Below, one piece after another: positions 6,712-16,790 of a stretch of 22,726 nucleotides of DNA. The position numbers were made by a program, and so were the translations under genes. Below the pieces are notes generated by a model that had not been told where the DNA came from, ran no database searches, and saw nothing but the letters and a program-made list of their open reading frames with translations. The DNA comes from a virus. Each line of letters opens with the position of its first letter. Positions within the stretch are counted from its first letter, which is position 1. Location of the stretch: positions 1-22,726 of the IMG/VR virus record IMGVR_UViG_3300037882_000507, one strand, 5' to 3'.

Positions 6712-9237
6712 ATGGCCGCTTTAACTTGGAGTCAGGACATATTTTCAAAGGGTGAACTTTCTCCTTTGCTGTATGGCCGTGTAACTGTTACCGCATATTA
6801 CAATGGTGTTAAATCAGGAAGGAATTGTATTACCTATCCACAAGGTGGCATAGGCAAACGATTTGGTACTTTATATCAAAACGTGATTACAGGTGTGACA
6901 GATTATCGTCAGATATTTTTTGACACGTTTGAGTACTTAAATGAATGCACTTACATCTTAGTAATTATTCCAGATTCAATACAAATATATCTAGAAGGAA
7001 TTCTAGTCGCAACCGTTGCAGCAACAGGAATAACGGCGGCAATGATTCCCCAGCTTGACACGACCATTCTTGAAAATAGATTTAGAGTATCCAGTGGTGT
7101 AAATAATATTGGTGCTACAGCGTTTAGACCAAGAGATTTATTAAGAACTGCCAATGCAGCCAATGCGATTGTTACAGCAGCAGCCGATTTATTGACGCTA
7201 ACCAATGCGCTAACATCAGGAACAATATACCCTGTTCAATTCACTACTACAGGTACATTACCTACTACAGTTCCTCAAGTCACTACTAATAAAACGTATT
7301 TTCTTTATATGACAGGAACTACTACAGCCGAACTGTACGGTACGGCTGAAGAAGCAAAAGCACGAGAAAATAAATACACCATAACCAATAATGGCGCGGG
7401 AACAAATAATGCCTATGTACTGAATACATGGGCATTCAGTAATGTTAATTTTAAAAATGTTCCGGTTTATGATTTTGAAAACAATTATTCTGCCATTTCA
7501 TTTACTCCAGGTGCGCAGTTAGGCTATAACATTACATTAACAGCGAGTGCGCCTATTTTTACGACAGGGATGGTTGGGGGCGCATTTGCTGGCAATGGTG
7601 GTGTAGGTCGTATTATTTCTTGGACGTCTACCACAGTGGTTAATATGAACATTGTCCAATCTTTTGATAGTACCGCAGCAATACCAGGGGATGCGGCTCT
7701 GTTAACAGAACCAGCTTGGAGTAATGAAAGAGGATGGCCTTCAAGATGTTCATCATTTCAAAGTCGCTCTGTATTCGCTAATACGCCCTTATTGCCCAAT
7801 GGATTATGGCTTTCTGTTATCAATGATTACGCTAACTTTGACGGATTGCTTTTAGATGATGATGATTCGATTTCTTACTATCCAACATCGGACAACATAA
7901 ACTACATTAAATTTATTGTTCCCTATCGCTCATTAACCATTCATACTAACACAGGCATTTATTCAACACCTTTGTCTTTTGAGCAAGCAGTAACGCCTAC
8001 TAACTTCTCAATGACCCTGCAAGATTCAACGCCAGCAACAGCCATACAGCCTCGTGGAATAGACAACCAAATTATTATTGTATCCGGCAATGACATACAT
8101 TCGATGCTTTGGGATGGATTCAATAACGCTTATAGTTCATCCATAGCCTCTATTGCGAATGAACATTTAATTAGAAACCCACACGATGAATCAGAGTATG
8201 TTGATTTAAATAAAGCAGGCTCTCGGTATATGTTTTTTATAAACGATGACGGCTCGCTTATTATCTTTCAAACATTAATATCAGATGACGTTCAGGGATT
8301 CACGCCCCAATACCTAGACCAAAGCTATGGCAATGCTTATTTTAGATGGGCTACAGCAAGTACTGGTGGCCGTGGGTGGTTTGTTACCGAAAGAGAAATT
8401 GCAGAGGCCGCACTTTCTTACGACATTACAGACTTTACAAGCGATACCTTGGAAACCACAACCTCATGGCCTACAGAAGAACCAAGGCTTATTCAATTTA
8501 CTACAACGGGAAGTTTGCCAACATCAACGCCTCAAATTGAATTATCTACTTGGTACTGGGCTTTAAGTGCTGGCGGATTATTTGCTACCATTTATTTAAC
8601 AGAGCAAGATGCACGAGATGGAGTTGCCGCCATAGAATTTTCCGATGCAGGAACTAATTCAAAAATTCAAAACTGGCCTCTTGTAACAAAATTCTATCTT
8701 GAGGAATTATCCTTTGATGTATTTACGGATTGCTCGCAAGTTTATTCAGGAGTTGCAACCTCAACACTTGCAGGTATAGGCGCGTATGTTGGACAAGACA
8801 TTCAAATACAAGGTGATGGATATGGTTTTGAAGTAGTTCCCACTTCAACTACAGTCAATGTAGAGGCTCATGGCGCAGCCGTTGAAGTAACAGAAGCATT
8901 CTATGGATTCCCAATTGATGTTGAAATAATCCCATTACCTATTGCGCCACCCGGAACAGTTGGTGCAAAAGGCTCTGGCATGGTGTGGGAACAAAACATT
9001 CGCTCAGTTCAATTAATGTTTGCTGACACTATATCTGGTGAAGTAAACGGAGTACCCATACAATTAAATAAATTCAGCCAGGTATTACCTAATGTTGCAC
9101 CAATACCCAGAACTGGAGTATTTAAAATAAGTCCAATGAAAGGGTGGGATATGTTTAATGTGGATGCATTAACTATTACCCATAGAGCACCTTTTGATAT
9201 TAAACTAATAGGTATATTTTATAGAGTAGAGGTGTAA
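6712..9237 (+). CDS. Tail tubular protein B (gp12-like nozzle)
   Basis: This 841-aa protein probably forms the distal tail nozzle. The N-terminus has the family signature FSKGELSPLLYGRV...YPQGGIGKRFGT, and the later RNPHDESEYVDLNKAGSRYMFF and TTSTTVNVEAHGAAVEVTEAFYGFP segments fit propeller-like nozzle proteins of podoviruses. Two related insert modules are visible: one starting near residue 175 (VQFTTTGTLPTTVPQ) and one near residue 594 (IQFTTTGSLPTSTPQ). Each continues into a beta-rich stretch of about 80 residues. Such FTTTG-LP modules recur in phage surface proteins and may be carbohydrate-contacting. Total length is at the upper end for the family because of them. Confidence 0.88.
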   Translation: MAALTWSQDIFSKGELSPLLYGRVTVTAYYNGVKSGRNCITYPQGGIGKRFGTLYQNVITGVTDYRQIFFDTFEYLNECTYILVIIPDSIQIYLEGILVATVAATGITAAMIPQLDTTILENRFRVSSGVNNIGATAFRPRDLLRTANAANAIVTAAADLLTLTNALTSGTIYPVQFTTTGTLPTTVPQVTTNKTYFLYMTGTTTAELYGTAEEAKARENKYTITNNGAGTNNAYVLNTWAFSNVNFKNVPVYDFENNYSAISFTPGAQLGYNITLTASAPIFTTGMVGGAFAGNGGVGRIISWTSTTVVNMNIVQSFDSTAAIPGDAALLTEPAWSNERGWPSRCSSFQSRSVFANTPLLPNGLWLSVINDYANFDGLLLDDDDSISYYPTSDNINYIKFIVPYRSLTIHTNTGIYSTPLSFEQAVTPTNFSMTLQDSTPATAIQPRGIDNQIIIVSGNDIHSMLWDGFNNAYSSSIASIANEHLIRNPHDESEYVDLNKAGSRYMFFINDDGSLIIFQTLISDDVQGFTPQYLDQSYGNAYFRWATASTGGRGWFVTEREIAEAALSYDITDFTSDTLETTTSWPTEEPRLIQFTTTGSLPTSTPQIELSTWYWALSAGGLFATIYLTEQDARDGVAAIEFSDAGTNSKIQNWPLVTKFYLEELSFDVFTDCSQVYSGVATSTLAGIGAYVGQDIQIQGDGYGFEVVPTSTTVNVEAHGAAVEVTEAFYGFPIDVEIIPLPIAPPGTVGAKGSGMVWEQNIRSVQLMFADTISGEVNGVPIQLNKFSQVLPNVAPIPRTGVFKISPMKGWDMFNVDALTITHRAPFDIKLIGIFYRVEV

Positions 9238-9238
9238 C

Positions 9239-9838
9239 ATGGTATTGCCATTAGTCGCTATAGGAGCAGGTGCAGCCGCATCTGGCGCAGTTGGTGGTGC
9301 AGGTGCCGCTTTAGGTGGAACCTTATTATCTGGTGCTTTTTCGGCATTTCTCTTGTCCATGCAAGCTGGCGGTTTAATCACTAACTTTGCACAGCAAAAA
9401 AATCAAAAGAAATTAATTGCAGCAGGCAAGCAATTAGAGCAAGCGTCTTTTGAGACTAATATGGAAGCTATAAAGTTAGAATCCAATGAAGCGTCACTTA
9501 ATGAATTAAAACAATTACGGCAAAACATTGGCACACAAATTGCAGCAAATGCCGCTAAGGGTACTGATTCAGGCGCAGGAAGTGCAGCCTTTACTATTGA
9601 AAAATCAAAGTCCAATTTCTTGTCCGATGAACGAGTAAGGCGATTTAATTTACTGGCTAAAGAAGCAACATTGAGAGCAAACAAAGTGCTGTCAGGACTT
9701 CATTCTCTTGAAAGCGAAACACAATTAGGCAGAAACATGACTTCCACTTTATTAAATCAAATGCCAATCAGCTCAACTATTGATATGGTTCGCAAAAGTA
9801 AATTTTCTACAAAATGGTTTGGTGAGGGAGTAGCTTAA
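9239..9838 (+). CDS. Internal virion protein (gp14-like)
   Basis: This 199-aa protein is likely stored in the head and ejected first, to form a pore in the outer membrane. The first 45 residues are almost all Ala, Gly, Val and Leu (a membrane-active segment), followed by a helical region rich in Lys, Gln and Glu. The LRQNIGTQIAANAAKGTDSGAGSA stretch is characteristic of T7 gp14-like proteins. Its start codon is 1 base after the nozzle stop, with GAGGTG upstream, and its stop overlaps the ATG of the next internal protein (TAATG). Confidence 0.8.
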   Translation: MVLPLVAIGAGAAASGAVGGAGAALGGTLLSGAFSAFLLSMQAGGLITNFAQQKNQKKLIAAGKQLEQASFETNMEAIKLESNEASLNELKQLRQNIGTQIAANAAKGTDSGAGSAAFTIEKSKSNFLSDERVRRFNLLAKEATLRANKVLSGLHSLESETQLGRNMTSTLLNQMPISSTIDMVRKSKFSTKWFGEGVA

Positions 9839-12318
9839 TGGCTAATCAAATAAAACCACAAAGTAAGTCACTTCCTGCCGCAAAAGACACGCCAATTCTG
9901 CAACCAAAAGAATCTCCATCTTATGCTCCTGGTATGCCTAACTATCAATCTGCTTTTTCAAGTGCGGCATTTTCACCAAACTCAATGGCAGAGCTTGGTA
10001 ATAAAATGTCTTTAAGTGCGAGTGTTGCTTTAGCACAAAAGGCAGGTACTTATTATGGGAAAAATCCAAAAGGGGAATTAATCCCTGCAATAACACAAAC
10101 GGATAAGGCATTTTCTGATGCGTACAGTGCGCAAGCGGAGTCAACACTTGGACTACAAGTTCAATCAATGATGCTTAAAGGCCGTGAAGAGATGGAGAAG
10201 CAATACCAACTCACGCCTCAAATGATACAGCAATACACGTCCAATATGGCGCAAGGCATTAATGATGCGCTTAAACTTGCCCCAAGCACCATCCGACCGA
10301 ATCTTGAAAATCAATTTGCAAGTCAACTCATGAAATCTTCTCATAATTTTACTATGAGTATGATTGATAAGAACAAGCAAATTGCCCAGCAAACAAGTGC
10401 TGTCTGGCAAGCAACACAACTTCAATCCATGCACGACACCATTTTAGATGGCGACATGCAAGGTGGCGCAGACATTTATAATTCAATTCAACAAAGAATT
10501 AAAAGCGAATTGTCAGGCGGTATGATTTCACCGACTCAAGCATATAAACTTGAGCAGGAATCAAAATTGAATCTTTATTCATCATCAATGATTCAACAGG
10601 CCATTGAAGCAAGAAATGGCAATAAAGTAGAACAGTTCCTAAGTGACATGCCAAAGAGTAAACCTGAGAGTTTAACCTGGGGTGAATGGGAGCATGTATA
10701 CAATCAGACTGTTGCCTACGTTGGCGCACTTGAAAATTTAAGCAATCGAAATGATTCCCTTGTTATTGCGCAAGCACGGGCAAGAGCATCTACGGCCCCA
10801 TTGACTCCTGATTACATTGAGGAAATAAGAGAGCAATTACCTGCTACAAAATTCCTTAATTTTATGACGAGTTATAGAGCGACTCAAATAAAACAAAGCA
10901 AAACTAAGCTAGCGACAGATGACTTAGCAGCCCATTGGACTGACACACTTTCATGGTCTAATAGAACCAAAGACCAAATCAATGGTGCTTATGATTTAGT
11001 AGTGCAAGACAATTTAAACAAAGCTGAAAAAAACAAGAAGCCTTTAACTCAAGTTCAGGCTGAAACACTAGCCGCAGAAACCGCACAAGGTGCAGTACCT
11101 AAGTTTCTTGATACCATTACTAAAGCGATTACTTCTGGAAATCCTCAGCTCGTTATGGACTATAGCGGAGCATTAGACCGAATTCAAAACAGAGGCGGTC
11201 AAAAAACCAGGGGGCTTGATAAAAGCGTCTTTGCCACTCATGAAGCATTTAAACATTTTTTATCTCAAGGATATACCACAGGAGAGGCGGCTGCATTTTC
11301 TAAAACTATGCTGGATAGAACCCCGGAAGATAGGGAGCGAATAGAAGAAACCGTTTCAGCATGGGAAAAGAAAACCGCCAAAAATGATAAAAAAACATTA
11401 AGCTGGGCAAGAGATATTGCAGGGATTAGCGAAGAAACTCAAGTACTTAATCAGGCCGGTTTTGCCAATTATCTGAAAGACATTTTTAAAGACAATCTGC
11501 GCTACAGTAACGGAAATGAACAAATAGCTACTAATATGCTGCAATCCGCATTAAAAAGAAACTGGGGAACTACTGAGGTGAACGGTCAGCAACAGTTTAC
11601 TATCTACCCTATTGAAAAGGTACTGGATTTAGAAGCAGGTGCTTTGCCCTTAATTCAAGACGACATCCATGAGCAATTAAAAACTCAGTTTGATGCGACT
11701 CAAGAAGGATATAACAAAGGTTTGTTTAATTATTATTACCGATTAAAAGAGCGGGTTACTTTTTATGATTTTGAACAAGCGCAAAAAACAGTAGATTCAT
11801 TTTATGATTCAAAGAATAGTTCATTTTTTGATTTTTTAGGTAAATTCGGTGAAAGTGCTACCAATGAAGAAGAAAAAATAAATCAATTTAATAAAGCTCG
11901 TGAAACCATTAAAGAATACAAGAAGGGAAATGCGAACGTCGTGGAGATGGTTTATTCCGATGGGACAGTTCAAGAGTATCCAATTGAAGTACGCCCTGGA
12001 AGTTTCATGACTGCCAGTGGTAGTGAAAATCCTACTATAGGTGATTATGACATTGTGGCAATGAACCCAAGCAAATTACCTATTGTTCTTTATGGCTCAT
12101 ACATTGGACAACAACATCATCCTATTTACAGGCCTAACATTAATAAAATTAAATCTCGATATTTTGATATTAACGGTATAGTGGGTGACGACCCACAGGG
12201 TCAATTTGAAGCAGATAAAGTACTTTCTCAGTTAAAAACTGATACTCCAGCAGGTTTGCCAGGCTCTGTACCAGTAAATTTAAACTTCATTGATGCTTTA
12301 TTAGGGAATAAAAAATGA
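9838..12318 (+). CDS. Internal virion protein (gp15-like)
   Basis: This 826-aa, largely helical protein has an N-terminal Pro/Ser/Ala-rich tail and long Gln- and Lys-rich segments. Size and place between a gp14-like and a very large third internal protein match T7 gp15, a component of the ejected periplasmic tunnel. No enzymatic motif is seen. It begins at a TAATG overlap with the gene before and ends in an ATGA overlap with the gene after, so the three are strongly coupled in translation. The assignment depends mainly on gene order, size and composition. Confidence 0.7.
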   Translation: MANQIKPQSKSLPAAKDTPILQPKESPSYAPGMPNYQSAFSSAAFSPNSMAELGNKMSLSASVALAQKAGTYYGKNPKGELIPAITQTDKAFSDAYSAQAESTLGLQVQSMMLKGREEMEKQYQLTPQMIQQYTSNMAQGINDALKLAPSTIRPNLENQFASQLMKSSHNFTMSMIDKNKQIAQQTSAVWQATQLQSMHDTILDGDMQGGADIYNSIQQRIKSELSGGMISPTQAYKLEQESKLNLYSSSMIQQAIEARNGNKVEQFLSDMPKSKPESLTWGEWEHVYNQTVAYVGALENLSNRNDSLVIAQARARASTAPLTPDYIEEIREQLPATKFLNFMTSYRATQIKQSKTKLATDDLAAHWTDTLSWSNRTKDQINGAYDLVVQDNLNKAEKNKKPLTQVQAETLAAETAQGAVPKFLDTITKAITSGNPQLVMDYSGALDRIQNRGGQKTRGLDKSVFATHEAFKHFLSQGYTTGEAAAFSKTMLDRTPEDRERIEETVSAWEKKTAKNDKKTLSWARDIAGISEETQVLNQAGFANYLKDIFKDNLRYSNGNEQIATNMLQSALKRNWGTTEVNGQQQFTIYPIEKVLDLEAGALPLIQDDIHEQLKTQFDATQEGYNKGLFNYYYRLKERVTFYDFEQAQKTVDSFYDSKNSSFFDFLGKFGESATNEEEKINQFNKARETIKEYKKGNANVVEMVYSDGTVQEYPIEVRPGSFMTASGSENPTIGDYDIVAMNPSKLPIVLYGSYIGQQHHPIYRPNINKIKSRYFDINGIVGDDPQGQFEADKVLSQLKTDTPAGLPGSVPVNLNFIDALLGNKK

Positions 12319-15300
12319 TAGAAAAGACCCCAATAGATGAGCATTTATACCCAATTAATGAAACAAATTATAAAGACCCATATCAAAGAGAACATAACAA
12401 TGTGGGATCCATTCCTGGATTAACGGTTGATACCACCTCAATTGACCCTAAAGCTTTTATTGATAACCCTGGCGACTTTATGTTGCCTAATCAATCCAAT
12501 GTCCAATTAAAAAATGTTGCCGAACAGCCTGGTTGGTTACAAACTTTTGGCCATGCATTAAAAGAAACTAACGAACTAGTTAATGCTGGTAACTTCTTTG
12601 CTAACACACGGGATGAAGTAACTCATTGGAATGATGAAGTTCCTGATAATTGGTCAGCAATGGAATTTGAATCCGTTAATGGATTTCCTCATAAGTACTG
12701 GCCATTTTTAACCAGTGCTGTAAGCCCCAATGATTTAATAGCACGACAGGAACGTGTTAGAGAACAAATGCATGATGACGAATTCTATTCAAGAGGCTCA
12801 TTCACTGCTGCGCTTTTAGGTGGCGTTGCTGGTGCCATTACAAGTCCAAGCACTTATATTTTCCCTACATTGGGTGGAATTCGTTATGCTGGATTTAGTC
12901 AAAACATCATTAAGAATACGGTTAAGGCTGCACCTGCATTAAGTGCCTCGATTGTAGCCAATGAAGGAATGAGAGAAGCCGCAAGAGCGGGTGGCAATCT
13001 TGAGGATTTAGTGCTTAACAGTACTCGTGATTTAATCTTTGCAAGTGCTTTGGTTGGTGGTGGTGCGGTTATTGGGCATAGTTTAAATGGTGGACAGCTT
13101 TGGAATTTAAGGAATTTTGTTAATGCCAATTACAAAGGAATTGATATAGTTCCTCGCATTAATAAAAAAGGCGAAGCAATAGGCCTTGATGCGGTTCCTA
13201 ATTCTAATTTCAGCGTGTCAGCAGCCGAAGTACAAGAAGTACAAGAGTATGTTAATAACGAATACATGAAGTCTGGATTATTTAAAATTCCATATCTTGG
13301 CAAAGGTGCTGAAAAGGTATTGGGTAACAAACTTCTTGGTTCTAATATATTACGTGGCCTATCCTCTGATTTTAAAACAATTGCTTACTTTACAGACCGA
13401 ATGGCAGCGCATGGAATTATTACTAAAGGCCTTGCCTCTGGAAAAGAGCGCGCACTTACTGCCGAGGAAAACCTTGGAATTATAAAAGCGCATACCACTA
13501 TATTTAATTCATCTCTTAGAGGACTGTTCTTTAAAATGAACGGACTAGAAGGGGGCGTAAATACTAAAAACGCCATTAAAAATTTTAAACAAGCACTAAC
13601 TAAAAATCAGGAAATTAATTGGGAAGAATTTGGAAAGCAAATTCGTTCTACCATTCTTACTGGTGAATCTTCTGATAATGCGCACATTAACGAAGGCGCA
13701 AAAATGGTGACTGAATTTATTGATTCGATTGCAAAACCATTTAGAGAAGCTATGGGATGGTCAGAAGACTTCTTATCACCTCGCACTTCTATTGGTTACT
13801 ACATGCAAAATTACAATATTGAACAAGTAGTAAAAAGACCAGGTGATTTTGTTACTTTTGTTAAATCTCAATTAGCTGAACAAGATAAATTAATAGGTGA
13901 ATTAGAAGCACCAATTAATGAAGCAAAAGCACATTTAAACCAACTTATTGCAGCACAACGAGATCCAAATTGGATTGAAACAAGAGCCTTTGTTAATGAA
14001 ATTAATGAAGCAAGAGCGCGTTTGAAGAATGAACGAAACATATTGGTTAATCAGTTACGCGACAATCACAAACTGCAAATATTAGCCGAAGAACGTATTT
14101 TATTAAATTCAGAAGAAGCAGACGAATTATCAGCCATACTGAAACCCGTTACTGATATTGATAAAGAAATAAGCAAAGCCAATGTGTTGTTGCGCAAAGC
14201 AAAAGAAGATTTGTCCTCTAAAAAAGAACAATTAAAATCATCATTAACGGATAAAACAAGACAAAAAAATATTGATGAAATTGAACTTTTGACTAAAGAA
14301 GTCGAGCGTCTTAAAAAAGAAATTAAAAAAATTGCAGATAAAAAAGAAAGTGTGCTTTCCATGCTGGAGCAAAGCGCATTTGAGGGTAAAATAAATCCCA
14401 AGTTTTTTAAAAAAATACCTGATTCATTTCAAATTGAGTTTTTAAATCCTAATGAATTGCCTAAATTAAGAAAGCCTTTTGAATCTGATTATCATCGTGA
14501 GCAATACGCCATTGCTTTTGGAGAAACTTTAAAGGGAAATAGTCCTGAACAATTGAACCAGCAGATGCTTGGGCAAATGTTCCCTGGACGCATTGAGACA
14601 CCACAATACCTTAAAAAAAGAAGTATTATGATACCAGCAGAGGAATTTAATCAGGCTGGATTTCTTGATAACAATTTGGATAGGTCCTTGTCATCCTATG
14701 CTTTAGCTTTAGGCAGACATACAGCAATTAGAAAAGCATTTAATCATTATTCACAAGAGCCATTATTTGACCGTGTTATTGCTAATTTAAATAAAGAACG
14801 CAAAGAAAAAGAAGCAACTATTGCCGAAATTGCAGATGAAAAGAAACGTGAAAAAGCCTATGTAAAATTAGATAAGAAATTTACAGAAGCAAAACAACAT
14901 GTAAATGATTTTTATAATACCTATATGGGTTTTAATGATTCTAATCCAACAATAAGACGAGTAGCACAAAACATTAGAAACTACACCGCTTTAATCCGTT
15001 TAGGTGGCGTTCCCATTTCACAGATTACCGACTTAGGTGCTATTGTATTAAAGCAAGGTCTCTATCCTACACTTTCACAAGGTTTAAAGCCCATGCTGTC
15101 CAGCCTTAATGGAATTCTAAAAACTAAAGATGCTGCGCAAATGAAAGAAAATGCAGCACATGGTTATGTAGGAATTCAACATTTAGCGCATGGTTACAGC
15201 AATAAAATGCTCAATGCAGACACCATGCAAGACGCACCAGTCATTGGTAAACTCAGTTCAGGATTACAAAATTTAACGCACATGTCGGGTAATTTCTACG

Positions 15301-16202
15301 GCACCAATGCCATTGAAAACATGAACCAAGTGATGACGGCCAACATTGTTCAATCAAAAATTATGAAAGCAGTGTTTGATTACCAAAAAGGTAAATTAAC
15401 AAAGCAACAGGAATTAATGTTAGCTTCTGTTGATATCAATCCCAAGCAATGGTCAGACCGATTTATTAAAGGTTATGAAGATGCTAAGGGCTGGAATGAG
15501 GGCGCAGGTTATCAAAGCAATTATTTTAATTGGTCGGATAATGAAGCCACGACAAAAATGGCTGAGGCTATTTATAGAGAGACTTACAACACAATAGTTC
15601 AGCGCGGAATGTTCAGTTCTCCTTTCTGGACTAAAGACCCCGTATTAGGATTATTTTTTACATTTAATGGGTGGGCATGGGGTGCATTAAATCGCTACAC
15701 CATCCCATTAATGCAACGTCAGGACGCACAATCTTTTATTGGTGTTGGTGTTATGTTTGGATTGGGAATGCTTGCTAATCCATTGCGTGAACTGGCTAAT
15801 GGAAAAGAAGTAAACCTTGAAGACGAACATTTATTTAAAAATGCATTATTAGATTCAGGATTTTTAGGCCCAACTTCTAACGTATTAAACTGGGCTAATA
15901 TTGTGATGAACCATAATTTAATTCCTGGATTGCAAAATGAAAAGACCCGTCAACTTTCTAAAATGGGCGCACTTATGGGGCCAGTTGGTGGTGTTGCAGA
16001 TGATGCATTTAATATACTAGAGCATTTCTGGGTAGGGGATTATACTCAAGCAGACGTTAAAAAATTGGCGCGATTAATTCCATTTACAAGTCATTTGGCA
16101 TTTAGAAAACTTATAAACGGAACAATTGACCGAAGCAATATACCAGAACAAAGAACGGACGCTGAACCTAGAGCGTTATGGCAAGCATTGAAAGGAGAAT
16201 AA
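12315..16202 (+). CDS. Giant internal virion protein (gp16-like), 1295 aa
   Basis: This is the largest gene of the window. Its place and size match the T7 gp16-type internal core protein that crosses the cell envelope during ejection. Visible parts: a hydrophilic N-terminus; a Gly/Ala-rich hydrophobic segment near residues 162-192 (FTAALLGGVAGAITSP); a highly charged coiled coil from about 515 to 695; a second amphipathic part; and a hydrophobic C-terminal stretch near 1103-1157 (GLFFTFNGWAWGALN, GVGVMFGLGMLANPL). Unlike T7 gp16, no lytic transglycosylase motif is seen. It starts within the stop codon of the previous gene (ATGA). Confidence 0.75.
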   Translation: MIEKTPIDEHLYPINETNYKDPYQREHNNVGSIPGLTVDTTSIDPKAFIDNPGDFMLPNQSNVQLKNVAEQPGWLQTFGHALKETNELVNAGNFFANTRDEVTHWNDEVPDNWSAMEFESVNGFPHKYWPFLTSAVSPNDLIARQERVREQMHDDEFYSRGSFTAALLGGVAGAITSPSTYIFPTLGGIRYAGFSQNIIKNTVKAAPALSASIVANEGMREAARAGGNLEDLVLNSTRDLIFASALVGGGAVIGHSLNGGQLWNLRNFVNANYKGIDIVPRINKKGEAIGLDAVPNSNFSVSAAEVQEVQEYVNNEYMKSGLFKIPYLGKGAEKVLGNKLLGSNILRGLSSDFKTIAYFTDRMAAHGIITKGLASGKERALTAEENLGIIKAHTTIFNSSLRGLFFKMNGLEGGVNTKNAIKNFKQALTKNQEINWEEFGKQIRSTILTGESSDNAHINEGAKMVTEFIDSIAKPFREAMGWSEDFLSPRTSIGYYMQNYNIEQVVKRPGDFVTFVKSQLAEQDKLIGELEAPINEAKAHLNQLIAAQRDPNWIETRAFVNEINEARARLKNERNILVNQLRDNHKLQILAEERILLNSEEADELSAILKPVTDIDKEISKANVLLRKAKEDLSSKKEQLKSSLTDKTRQKNIDEIELLTKEVERLKKEIKKIADKKESVLSMLEQSAFEGKINPKFFKKIPDSFQIEFLNPNELPKLRKPFESDYHREQYAIAFGETLKGNSPEQLNQQMLGQMFPGRIETPQYLKKRSIMIPAEEFNQAGFLDNNLDRSLSSYALALGRHTAIRKAFNHYSQEPLFDRVIANLNKERKEKEATIAEIADEKKREKAYVKLDKKFTEAKQHVNDFYNTYMGFNDSNPTIRRVAQNIRNYTALIRLGGVPISQITDLGAIVLKQGLYPTLSQGLKPMLSSLNGILKTKDAAQMKENAAHGYVGIQHLAHGYSNKMLNADTMQDAPVIGKLSSGLQNLTHMSGNFYGTNAIENMNQVMTANIVQSKIMKAVFDYQKGKLTKQQELMLASVDINPKQWSDRFIKGYEDAKGWNEGAGYQSNYFNWSDNEATTKMAEAIYRETYNTIVQRGMFSSPFWTKDPVLGLFFTFNGWAWGALNRYTIPLMQRQDAQSFIGVGVMFGLGMLANPLRELANGKEVNLEDEHLFKNALLDSGFLGPTSNVLNWANIVMNHNLIPGLQNEKTRQLSKMGALMGPVGGVADDAFNILEHFWVGDYTQADVKKLARLIPFTSHLAFRKLINGTIDRSNIPEQRTDAEPRALWQALKGE

Positions 16203-16205
16203 TTC

Positions 16206-16790
16206 GTGACCTCAAAAACAGATTATTGCGTTTATAAACTTCAATCTCCTGATAATAAAATTTATATTGGTGCTACAAAAAATATTAAAAGACGAATAAA
16301 CGACCACAAAAATGGAAATAAATGTACTAAATTACAAGATGCCATCAAATTATTTGGGTTTCATTCATTTGAATTAAAAATTGAAATTTCTGGTTTGACA
16401 AAAGAGGAAGCATTTAAAAAAGAAAATGAATTAATATTAGCTTTAAATTCAATTTACCCAAATGGATATAATTTAACTACTGGTGGATTAAATTGCCAAT
16501 ATTCTGAAATTTCTAAAAATAAAATGTCTGAAAAAAATAATAAAATTGCATGGAATAAAGGCATTGAATTATCTGAAAAACATAAATTAAATTTATCAAA
16601 ATCACATAAAAATATTAAACAATCCCCAGAAACAATTGAAAAGCGTGTATCTAAATTGCGTGGTAAACCAAGATCAGCTGAATTAAAAAATATATTAAGT
16701 GATAAAATGAAAGGAAGGAAATTTTCTGATGAAACTTTGCAGAGAATGTCGATTGCTCAAAAAAAACGATTTTCTAAGGATGATATATGA
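16206..16790 (+). CDS. GIY-YIG homing endonuclease with NUMOD3-like repeats
   Basis: This free-standing 194-aa endonuclease probably cuts phage DNA lacking the gene, promoting its own spread. The N-terminal catalytic domain shows VYKL...KIYIGAT (the GIY-YIG pair in degenerate form), an Arg/Arg pair in NIKRRINDH, and Glu in KKENELI. The C-terminal half has two or three repeats (NKMSEKNN...WNKG, IEKRVSKLRGKPRS, LSDKMKGRKFSDETLQRMS) of the NUMOD3 type that bind DNA. The start is GTG 16206 with GGAG 8 bases before it. The gene is visibly richer in A and T than its neighbours. It is wedged between an internal virion protein and the fibre, sharing an ATGA with the latter. Confidence 0.88.
   Translation: MTSKTDYCVYKLQSPDNKIYIGATKNIKRRINDHKNGNKCTKLQDAIKLFGFHSFELKIEISGLTKEEAFKKENELILALNSIYPNGYNLTTGGLNCQYSEISKNKMSEKNNKIAWNKGIELSEKHKLNLSKSHKNIKQSPETIEKRVSKLRGKPRSAELKNILSDKMKGRKFSDETLQRMSIAQKKRFSKDDI

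Noticed and set aside
8327-8566. Additional rightward frames within the nozzle gene
   Set aside because: They lie wholly inside a well-supported gene, lack ribosome binding sites and give no recognisable protein.
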